Positions 36,628-43,565 of a stretch of 64,000 nt of DNA are shown here, one piece after another. Within the stretch, counting starts at the first letter, position 1. Each line of letters opens with the position of its first letter. Location: positions 62,001-126,000 of the forward strand of contig JAFRKV010000062.1 of the NCBI GenBank assembly GCA_017431515.1, written 5' to 3'. Source of the stretch: Lachnospiraceae bacterium. GTDB lineage: Bacteria; Bacillota; Clostridia; Lachnospirales; Lachnospiraceae. The position numbers were made by a program, and so were the translations under genes. The notes beneath the pieces were generated by a model, which had not been told where the DNA came from, made no database searches, and saw only the letters and a list, made by a program, of their open reading frames with translations.

Positions 36628-38727
36628 ATGCTAACCTATGTCAGCAGCAATGCAAAAACATTTGAAGAACGATACATCGAGGCAATGACCAGCATCCCGA
36701 TGTACACGGATGAGTGGACCAACTTCAACCCGTCGGATCCGGGCGTCACGATCTTGGAGACCCTGACGGGCTTTGAGACGCTGCAGCAGGACAGGCTGGA
36801 CAACATCCCTTACCGTGTCCGCCAGAATCTCCTGAAGATGGTGGGATTCACGGTGAAAAAAGGACGCAGCGCCAGACTCCTTCTGTCAGCTTCCAACGTA
36901 AAGGAACCGGTGTCGCTGCCGGCGAACCATAAATTCCGCATCGGCGACATCGTCTTTGAAACCAACCGCATGACGGAACTGCGGGATTACCGGATCCTGG
37001 GGATCTACGGCAAAAAAGACGGCGAAGAGTCCTTTACGGCGTTTGACATGCTGCTGGACAAGGAGACGAGAGTGCCGGCATTGATCTTCGGCGAAAAGCC
37101 CGTGGCGGGAGATATGCTCTATCTCATCACCAACGCCCTGCCTGTACCGGGAAGCGAGACCACGTTTTACTTTACGCTGCAGGAGCGCTATAACCGCAAT
37201 CCCATGGATCCCAGGATGGAAAACACCTTTGCCCAGATCCGCTGGGAATGCCTGACGGAGTCCGGCTGGGTACAGATGGATGTCAGAGATAATACCAACG
37301 CGTTCCTGATGAGCGGCGAGGTGAAACTCTGGATGCCCACAAGTCCTGCGGTGGTCTGCAGCGAGGCGCCTCAGGAGGGCTACTGCATCCGGGTGGTCTT
37401 AGAGACCGCGGAGTACGATGTACGTCCGAAGGTGACGGTGGTGGATGCCTTCCTCTTTGAGGTATGGCAGCGGGATACCATCTCCGAATGCCATTCTCTC
37501 AGCAAGAACACTGAGGTGGAGCTTCGCAGCGAGATGGCGGAGGAAGCCTATATCGATGTGTACTGCCGGGAGGCAAAGGGGGAGCCCTATCATAAATACG
37601 AATACAATCCGGATTCCCAGATGCCGGGCCGCTATTACAGCGAAGAGCATCCCTCCTTCGGGACCTTCCGGTATCTTTTTGACAAGAAGACCCGCGGTTA
37701 TGGGCCGGAGCGCCTCCGGGACTGCGTCAAGATCGTGATCTATACGGAACAGGTGATGCGCAAATACGCCATCGGCCGTGTGCTGGGCTATGACGAGCAG
37801 GAGATGGAGCTGCCTTTCCGCAACATTTCCACCCAGTCCTTCTGCCTCATTGCCCGCAGAGAAACGGAAGAGGGGTATGTGTACGATTTCGTTCGTCCGG
37901 AAAAATCGGAGGAAGGGTCGTTACATTACCACCTGCTGGAAAATGACGGGCGGATCATCATCGAGGATGCGGGCGCCTTTATCGGGGCGGATCTCTTCCT
38001 GGCCTCGGTGGCCATCACCAACGGAGAGACAGGTAACATCCGCCCGGGCAATATCCTGCGTTCGGAGCATGATGATTCGGGGATCGTGTATTTCAATCCG
38101 GGCTTCGGTACCGGCGGGGCTTTCCGGGAACGGATCGAGCAGGTGCGCCAGCGCTTTTTGAAGGATATGCTGATGCCCTATACGGCAGTGACGGAAACCG
38201 ATTATGAAAAAGTGGTGCTGAATACACCGGGGCTCTGCGTCCATAAGGCGAAGGCGGAGATGGACGAATCGAGGAATCTGGTGCGTATCGCCGTGAAACC
38301 GGGTACCGACGAGCATTTTCCGGGTCTGCCGGAAATTTACCGCAAGATCATTTTAAAGCGGCTGGAGGATCGGCGGCTGCTCACCACCCGGGTGGAGCTG
38401 GTGTCTCCGGTTTACATGCCGATCAATGTCTCCGGCACCGTGTATGTCAAGATCCATTACGAGAACTGTCTGGAAGAGATCGAACGGGTGATCCGGGAAA
38501 AGGTGGATTATCTGCAGTCCGAAAAGAACTTCGGCGACCGCCTGAAATTTGACGAGGTATTTCATGCCATCGAATTTCTGGATTGTGTGGAGTATGTGTA
38601 TGATCTGTCGATCCGTCCCCAGTCTCTGGTGCATGCCAAGATGATCGACGCGGACATTCTCCCCGCGGCGAACTGTCTCCTTTATCCGGGACAGATCCAG
38701 ATCGAGACAGTGACATTTGAAAGTTGA
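36628..38727 (+). CDS. Baseplate J-like protein 2 (Afp12/Pvc12 region), 699 aa
   Basis: The start region carries the signature FNPSDPGVTILETLTGFETL followed by RLDNIPYRVRQNLLKMVGF, as in baseplate J family members. The middle has beta-rich inserts, and the C-terminus has TAVTETDYEKVVLNTPGL, VSPVYMPINVSGTVYVKI and FGDRLKFDEVFHAIEFLD. It is a paralogue of the gene before it; the two probably form a hetero-dimeric wedge. GAGGAG precedes the ATG and the gap is only 13 bp. Confidence 0.75.
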   Translation: MLTYVSSNAKTFEERYIEAMTSIPMYTDEWTNFNPSDPGVTILETLTGFETLQQDRLDNIPYRVRQNLLKMVGFTVKKGRSARLLLSASNVKEPVSLPANHKFRIGDIVFETNRMTELRDYRILGIYGKKDGEESFTAFDMLLDKETRVPALIFGEKPVAGDMLYLITNALPVPGSETTFYFTLQERYNRNPMDPRMENTFAQIRWECLTESGWVQMDVRDNTNAFLMSGEVKLWMPTSPAVVCSEAPQEGYCIRVVLETAEYDVRPKVTVVDAFLFEVWQRDTISECHSLSKNTEVELRSEMAEEAYIDVYCREAKGEPYHKYEYNPDSQMPGRYYSEEHPSFGTFRYLFDKKTRGYGPERLRDCVKIVIYTEQVMRKYAIGRVLGYDEQEMELPFRNISTQSFCLIARRETEEGYVYDFVRPEKSEEGSLHYHLLENDGRIIIEDAGAFIGADLFLASVAITNGETGNIRPGNILRSEHDDSGIVYFNPGFGTGGAFRERIEQVRQRFLKDMLMPYTAVTETDYEKVVLNTPGLCVHKAKAEMDESRNLVRIAVKPGTDEHFPGLPEIYRKIILKRLEDRRLLTTRVELVSPVYMPINVSGTVYVKIHYENCLEEIERVIREKVDYLQSEKNFGDRLKFDEVFHAIEFLDCVEYVYDLSIRPQSLVHAKMIDADILPAANCLLYPGQIQIETVTFES

Positions 38728-38736
38728 GGGTAACTT

Positions 38737-39843
38737 ATGCCATCCATTACCTATTCCATCAAAAAAAATCGACTGGAGCGATCCTATCTGAAAGGGTTTA
38801 TGCTGGATCCCAAGACGGACACCCTGTATTTTGACGCGGAGTCTTCCTTTCACAGACTCTATGTGACGAAGCTGGATGCCGCCGGCGACGATGCTTCCTG
38901 GGGACGGCTTTCTTTTGCCGCATCCCTGCAGGAAACCCAGGTGCTCTACGTATATGCCATGGCGACGAACCTGGATACGATCTATGACGCGGAGGGTACT
39001 TACGAGATTGAGTCCATCCTGCTGGATCCGGAGTACCCGGACGAGGAGAAACGAAACCTCCTCCACCGCAGCGGCGCAGAGCGCTTCGTGGGCAAGAACG
39101 ACATCCTGCTGTACAAGCTGAGCGGACGGTATTTATTCCTCTGCATCGAAGTGGTGGGCACCGGAGAAGGGTATCTGGGGCGCATCCGCGTGGACCGCGT
39201 CGGCGACAACTTTATGGAGACATTCCCCGCGGTGTACCGTCAGCGGGACAGCTTTTTCCACCGGTTTCTGTCCATCTTCTCCTCGATCTACAATGACATG
39301 GAGCACGAGATCGACCGGCTGCCGGAGCTTCTGGATCCGGACACCTGTCCACCGGTCTGCCTCCCGGTCTATGCATCCTGGCTTGGCATCGACCTGTCCG
39401 GGGATTTCCTCTCCGAAGCGTCCATGCGCACCTTCGTAAAGGAAGCGTATCAGCTGAACCGGATCAAGGGCACCAAGCGCTGCCTGATGCGGGTGTTAGA
39501 GATCGTTCTGGACGAGCAGGTGGTGATCCTGGAGCAGAATACCATTAAAGCGTATCTGGAAAAGGGAGAGATGGTGAGCGACACCGGGCTGGCCCAGAGC
39601 AGCATCTATGACGTCAACATCCTGATCCGGAAACCTTTATCGGAAACAGACCGGCATCAATTGCTTTACCTGCTGAACCAGTTCAAGCCCCTGAGGAGCC
39701 GCCTGCACCTGATCCAACTGAAAGATTCCGCGATCCTCGATACGGACGTCTATCTTGATATGAACGCAGTGCTGTCGGGCGACGTGGTCGGTGTCTTTGA
39801 CGAAAACATGGAAATGGACGATCAGATTGTTCTGGATGAGTAA
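38737..39843 (+). CDS. P2 gpI-like tail protein (baseplate wedge/fibre attachment)
   Basis: In this 368 aa protein, residues about 160-270 show the typical pattern of the P2 gpI/Pvc tail family: FPAVYRQRDSFFHRFLSIFS, DRLPELLDPDTCPPVCLPVYA, SWLGIDLSGDFLSEASMR, and LNRIKGTKRCLMRVLEIVL. The N-terminal 140 residues are beta-rich. Such proteins close the baseplate and often attach fibres, yet no fibre gene follows. It ends the structural operon and is followed by palindromic element 3. Confidence 0.75.
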   Translation: MPSITYSIKKNRLERSYLKGFMLDPKTDTLYFDAESSFHRLYVTKLDAAGDDASWGRLSFAASLQETQVLYVYAMATNLDTIYDAEGTYEIESILLDPEYPDEEKRNLLHRSGAERFVGKNDILLYKLSGRYLFLCIEVVGTGEGYLGRIRVDRVGDNFMETFPAVYRQRDSFFHRFLSIFSSIYNDMEHEIDRLPELLDPDTCPPVCLPVYASWLGIDLSGDFLSEASMRTFVKEAYQLNRIKGTKRCLMRVLEIVLDEQVVILEQNTIKAYLEKGEMVSDTGLAQSSIYDVNILIRKPLSETDRHQLLYLLNQFKPLRSRLHLIQLKDSAILDTDVYLDMNAVLSGDVVGVFDENMEMDDQIVLDE

Positions 39844-39849
39844 TAGAGG

Positions 39850-40042
39850 TTTCGGCGGCAAAAGTGCCATGCGCAGAATGCGCATGTGCACTTTGCGTGA
39901 AGAGGCGTCTCGGCGTGCTAGCCTCTACGCTCCGCTCCGGTTCGTGCTGAGCAGACGTCCACTGGACGTCTAGCACCGCCAGAACGACTTTCCACGCAAA
40001 GGTCACAATGTCACTTCGTGACATGTGACTTTTGCCGCGAAA
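39850..40042 (+). repeat. Nested palindromic element 3 (193 bp)
   Basis: The outer arms TTTCGGCGGCAAAAGT and ACTTTTGCCGCGAAA pair with one bulge. The left arm carries hairpin ATGCGCA-GAA-TGCGCAT (39869-39885) and the right arm ATGTCAC-TTC-GTGACAT (40008-40024). Inner arms CTTTGCGTG and CACGCAAAG match perfectly. The core holds stem CAGACGTCC/GGACGTCT flanked by GTGCT and AGCAC. It fills nearly all of the gap between the last structural gene and the STAS gene, together with the AAAGGAG of the latter. Confidence 0.85.
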
Positions 40043-40090
40043 CCGAGAAACCGTAAACATAACAGATCACAACTTGAAAGGAGATCAAAT

Positions 40091-40390
40091 ATGACAATCA
40101 CAGAAATCAAAACGGATGACGGGATCCAGCTGGATGTGGAAGGTCAGGTGGATACTGTCACGGCTCCGGAGCTGCAGCAGAAGATTCTGACTGCTTTCCA
40201 GAAGACGAATCACGTGGTGCTCAATATCGCTAACGTGGGCTACATGTCCAGTGCGGGTCTCAGAGCGCTTCTGCTTGGTCAGAAGACGGCTTCCAGCAAG
40301 GGCGGACACATGAAGGTGGCCAATGTGCAGGACACGGTTTACCAGGTGTTCAAAATGTCCGGGTTCGCGAAAATCCTTGATATCATATGA
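40091..40390 (+). CDS. STAS-domain protein, anti-sigma factor antagonist type (SpoIIAA/RsbV-like)
   Basis: The ATG at 40091 follows GAAAGGAG and gives 99 aa; the longer frame from 40025 runs into the palindromic element and is rejected. The sequence has the STAS pattern: LDVEGQVDTVTAPELQQKI, VVLNIANVGYMSSAGLRALL and GGHMKVANVQDTVYQVFKMSG. The Ser pair at residues 53-54 corresponds to the phosphorylated site of SpoIIAA/RsbV. It overlaps the next gene by 4 bp (ATGA). By family knowledge it would be phosphorylated by, and bind to, an RsbW/SpoIIAB-type kinase, and the next gene carries just such a domain. Confidence 0.85.
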   Translation: MTITEIKTDDGIQLDVEGQVDTVTAPELQQKILTAFQKTNHVVLNIANVGYMSSAGLRALLLGQKTASSKGGHMKVANVQDTVYQVFKMSGFAKILDII

Positions 40391-41592
40391 TCGTATTTCA
40401 ACATATTGACAAATATTATGAAGCCTCCCGGACAGAGGTGTTTTTGAATTTCAACGAGCATATTTATCCCGGGGAATTTGTGATGATCACCGGAGAGAGC
40501 GGCAGCGGCAAAAGCACTTTGATTAAGATGCTGCTGAAGGAGATCGAGCCGGATTCCGGCAAGATCTATGTCGCGGACCGTGATCTGTCGCGGATTCAGG
40601 GAGAGAAGATCCCCTTTTACCGTCGCCAGATCGGCGCCATCTTTCAGGACTTCCGCCTGATCAAGGAGCTGGACGTCTACGAAAACATCGAGCTGGCGCG
40701 GATCGCCATCGGCGGCAGGAAAAAGGATTCCGCGACACGCATCGGCAACATCATGAAAATGCTCCGGATCTCGGATCTTCGGAAACGGAAGCCAGACGAG
40801 CTTTCCGGCGGGGAACAGCAGAAGGTGTGTCTCGCCAGAGCGATCGTCAACAATCCGCGGATTCTCCTTGCGGATGAGCCTACGGCGAACCTGGATCCGG
40901 ATTATACGGAGGATATGCTCCAACTCCTGAAGATCATCCACGCCCAGGGCACCACCGTGGTGGTGGCGACGCAGGATCCCATCCTGATGGCCTGCGAGGA
41001 AGCGCGGAAGATCCCGCTCAAGATGAGCCGCTCCAGAATGGATACTACGGCGCTGTTTTCGGGAGAGCCCATGGACATCTTTGAAAGGATGGAAGAACGG
41101 GTGGAGGACTATTTGGAAGAGAAGAAGAAACGCGTCGCAGAGACGCACGGAGAAAAATACATAAAAGAGCTGAAGCTGGAAGCAAGCGATGAAACCATTC
41201 ATTCTGTGCAGGAAGCCGTCAGAAGCTTTCTGGAGGAGCAGCAATGCGACGAGGATGTGCTGACGATAATCCTCATCGCGGTGGAAGAGGTCTATATCAA
41301 TATCGCTCATTATGCTTACGGCGGGAGACCCGGGGAAGCCGTGGTGCAGATGGAATTTGATTCCGAACCCAACAAGCTGCGGATTACTTTCCGGGATCGG
41401 GGAACGCCTTATAACCCCCTCAAAAACGAAGACCCCGACATTACGCTCAGCGCAGAGGAGCGTCCCATCGGAGGGCTTGGCGTCTTCATGGTGAAGGAAA
41501 GCATGGACTTCGTGGATTACAAATACGAGGACGGACAGAATGTCCTGATCATTGAAAAAAGCCTGACCCCGCCGGAGGAAGAAGAGGCGTAA
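40387..41592 (+). CDS. Fusion of FtsE-type ABC ATPase and RsbW/SpoIIAB-type ATPase/kinase domain
   Basis: Residues 1-225 are a complete ABC ATPase of the FtsE/LolD class: Walker A GESGSGKST at 36-44, signature LSGGEQQKV at 139, Walker B/D-loop LLADEPTANLD at about 160-170 and H-switch region VVVATQDP, where the usual His is Gln. After a charged linker, residues about 262-398 are a HATPase domain with N-box LIAVEEVYINIAHYAYGG (about 295), G1 DRGTPYNP (about 337) and GGLGVFMV (about 362), as in anti-sigma kinases. No FtsX-like permease lies nearby. Coupled to the STAS gene by a 4 bp overlap, it probably forms a partner-switch pair. What the ABC part drives is not known. Confidence 0.85.
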   Translation: MIVFQHIDKYYEASRTEVFLNFNEHIYPGEFVMITGESGSGKSTLIKMLLKEIEPDSGKIYVADRDLSRIQGEKIPFYRRQIGAIFQDFRLIKELDVYENIELARIAIGGRKKDSATRIGNIMKMLRISDLRKRKPDELSGGEQQKVCLARAIVNNPRILLADEPTANLDPDYTEDMLQLLKIIHAQGTTVVVATQDPILMACEEARKIPLKMSRSRMDTTALFSGEPMDIFERMEERVEDYLEEKKKRVAETHGEKYIKELKLEASDETIHSVQEAVRSFLEEQQCDEDVLTIILIAVEEVYINIAHYAYGGRPGEAVVQMEFDSEPNKLRITFRDRGTPYNPLKNEDPDITLSAEERPIGGLGVFMVKESMDFVDYKYEDGQNVLIIEKSLTPPEEEEA

Positions 41593-41628
41593 GACCTTTC
41601 TCCTCCGCATAGAATCAAGCTTAAGTGT

Positions 41629-42264
41629 TTAAAGCGCGATGGGCGGCTCGATGGATTTTAACTCCTCCGGGAACTCCTCAGGAGAGATCTCGGTGAGATC
41701 CAGATAACCGTTGAAGCTGTAGCCCATTTCCTGCCCCTTGTCATCCGGCATGATATAAGACCAGTCGGTGCCCGGGGTGATGACATAGCCGGTGGTCCCC
41801 TTCGGCAGCCAGTCGATGATCTCGTAGGTGAGACCCGGGCCGGTACGAAGATGCAGCCGCTGAATCCGCGTCACGACGGTAAACCGGTAATAATGGCGTT
41901 CTTCGGCGCCGCCAAGCTCTCCGGCCAGCGCTTCCGACTCTGTCCCGGAGGGTGTCAGACCTTCTTCTCCGGCAGAGCCGCCGCTCCCGCCTTCGGCAGA
42001 GGCAGTCTCCTGACCTTCGCCCGCGCCTTCTCCCGCAGATGCGGTGGACTCGTCAGAGGGCACAAAGATCTGGCCGACGACGGTACTGGAGACGGACTGG
42101 TAAGAGGTGGAATTCGTCGGATTGACGCCTTTGACAGAGGAAAAACTTCCGGTAATTCCGTGAAAGATCCCGGCAAAGATCCCTGCTCCCAGATAGAAGA
42201 GCAGGATGCCGCAGATGATCGGAGATTTTTTGAAAGATTCTGTGAATGCTTTGAGTATTTTCAT
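41629..42264 (-). CDS. Membrane-anchored protein with SH3-like domain
   Basis: I prefer the ATG at 42264 (MKILKAFTESFKKS, 211 aa), which has CGGAG seven bases upstream; the ATG at 42282 overlaps the preceding stop and has no binding site. A membrane helix lies near residues 17-40 (IICGILLFYLGAGIFAGIF). A low-complexity Gly/Glu/Ala/Ser stretch follows. The C-terminal 85 residues are a bacterial SH3-type fold (RLHLRTGPGLTYEIIDWLPKG, then DWSYIMPDD). The end YLDLTEISPEEFPEELKSI matches the end of the protein at 62520. SH3-type domains often bind peptidoglycan. It is cotranscribed with the kinase-like gene. Confidence 0.7.
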   Translation of the reverse strand: MKILKAFTESFKKSPIICGILLFYLGAGIFAGIFHGITGSFSSVKGVNPTNSTSYQSVSSTVVGQIFVPSDESTASAGEGAGEGQETASAEGGSGGSAGEEGLTPSGTESEALAGELGGAEERHYYRFTVVTRIQRLHLRTGPGLTYEIIDWLPKGTTGYVITPGTDWSYIMPDDKGQEMGYSFNGYLDLTEISPEEFPEELKSIEPPIAL

Positions 42265-42281
42265 GTTTACTCCGAGGGTCA

Positions 42282-43163
42282 TCAGGTGGTAGGAAGCTGA
42301 ATGTAGATGCCCATTCCTTTCCCGGGTGTGCTCTTGGCGTAGATCGTACCGCCGTAGTAAGTCACGATGGCCTTTGCCTGATAAAGCCCGAGACCATTGC
42401 CGCTGATGCGGTTACTGCCCTGATAGTTGAGCTCGAAAATGTGGTTGGTCTCTTCGGTGGCGAGACCCTCGCCGGTATCCTTGCAGACGATGAAGATATC
42501 GTCGTCGATGGAAGAGACGGTGATGATCAGAGAACCGTGACGGTTCATATACTTAATGGCATTGTCCACGATATTACGGAAGAGGATCCGCAGCATATTC
42601 GGATCAGCCTTCACAAGCAGCTGCTCCTCGACCTCGGAAACGGTGATATTGACGCCGGCCTTGATGGCATCGTCCTTCAGCTCGCGGGCCACGCTCTTGG
42701 CGATCTCGATGACGCTGACCGTCGCGCTCTCGGCGCGATCCGGCAGGAAGCCGGGGAGGATGCTGGTATCGATCTCTTCGGTGGGAGAGGACTTCGCTTC
42801 CTCCACCTCGAGATGAGCCTTGTCGAGCTCCTCCTGAAGGCGATTGACATCCGCCTTCGCCGCAGTCAGCTCGCCGTCCTTCTGGTAGAGAGCAAGCTCT
42901 TTCTCTTCCAGCTGCTGGCTCAGACCGTCGACCTCGTTCTTCCATTCTTCTTTGACGGAAACGAGACGATCCTCCAGCTCGATCAGATCCTCATCCGGGG
43001 TCTGGCTCGCCTGATAGCAGAGGAAGGAGAAGATGATCAGCGTTACGCTGTGGATAATGAAGCAGATCAAAAGAAGCCACATATCCAGACGCAGGAATGC
43101 GTACAGCGTCAGCGCGTACGCTACAGCAGAGGAGAATAACAGGATTTTTTGTAATCGTGACAT
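42282..43163 (-). CDS. Membrane histidine-kinase-like ATPase lacking a clear His acceptor motif
   Basis: The ATG at 43163 has AAAGGAG nine bases upstream, so the longer frame from 43253 is rejected. Two membrane helices (LLFSSAVAYALTLYAFL and LLLICFIIHSVTLIIFSFL) are followed by a coiled coil and then a HATPase domain: N-box NIVDNAIKYMN, G1 DTGEGL, F-box IFELNY and G2 GNGLGLYQAKAIV. I see no HisKA-type H-E-x-x-x-P motif and no response regulator gene nearby. It may therefore act by binding rather than by classic phosphotransfer, or use a partner elsewhere. It is the first gene of the only minus-strand unit. Confidence 0.75.
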   Translation of the reverse strand: MSRLQKILLFSSAVAYALTLYAFLRLDMWLLLICFIIHSVTLIIFSFLCYQASQTPDEDLIELEDRLVSVKEEWKNEVDGLSQQLEEKELALYQKDGELTAAKADVNRLQEELDKAHLEVEEAKSSPTEEIDTSILPGFLPDRAESATVSVIEIAKSVARELKDDAIKAGVNITVSEVEEQLLVKADPNMLRILFRNIVDNAIKYMNRHGSLIITVSSIDDDIFIVCKDTGEGLATEETNHIFELNYQGSNRISGNGLGLYQAKAIVTYYGGTIYAKSTPGKGMGIYIQLPTT

Positions 43164-43306
43164 TTTGAAAAACTCCTTTAATAAATTCGCAAATTGTGTT
43201 ATAATATATAGTTTTGCTTTTTCGACTATATCACACAAGTGATCCGAATGCAAGAACTGAAATCACATAAATTAAGGAAATCTTTTTTTGGGGGGAGGAA
43301 AGGACC
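43164..43306. promoter_or_regulatory. Divergent promoter region between kinase-like gene and the AAA+ operon
   Basis: This 143 bp gap is AT-rich and separates divergent transcription units. TATAAT occurs on the plus strand at 43200-43205 with a weak TTTAAT 17 bases upstream. The same tract gives TATATT and TATTAT on the minus strand. I cannot decide which box serves which gene. GGGGGGAGGAAAGG before 43307 is the binding site of the plus-strand gene. Confidence 0.4.
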
Positions 43307-43543
43307 ATGAAACTCACAGAACGCGTCCTGAATGAAGAAAAACGAAATAACCGCGAAAAAAAAGACAAAGCCCAGTTCTGGCAGAACGAGGAAGACAATA
43401 TGGGCTACATGTACGAAGACGCGCCCAAGTGGAAGCCCCTGAACGAAGATGAGGGCGTCTTCGCCAACAAAGATGAAAAATCCATCAACACGGCGCCCAG
43501 TATTTTTGACCGCACAGCAGTGTTTCGCACCTCGAGCGAGTAG
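43307..43543 (+). CDS. Small hypothetical charged protein
   Basis: This 78 aa protein is hydrophilic, rich in Lys, Glu, Asp and Asn, without membrane helix or Cys. It contains WQNEEDNMGYMYEDAPKWKP. A very strong GGGGGGAGGAAAGG site precedes the ATG, which suggests high expression. It leads the AAA+ operon with a 22 bp gap to the next start. Function is unknown; it could be an adaptor for the ATPases or a secreted substrate. Confidence 0.65.
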   Translation: MKLTERVLNEEKRNNREKKDKAQFWQNEEDNMGYMYEDAPKWKPLNEDEGVFANKDEKSINTAPSIFDRTAVFRTSSE

Positions 43544-43565
43544 ATAGAGATAGGAGGCACAAATT

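Noticed and set aside
39850..40042. CRISPR-like or att-site reading of the palindromic elements
   Set aside because: There is no regular direct-repeat and spacer spacing, no cas gene and no integrase; the structure is nested inverted arms.
41593..41628. Bidirectional terminator between convergent genes
   Set aside because: The 36 bp gap has only a weak GCTTAA/TTAAAGC pairing; not enough to call.
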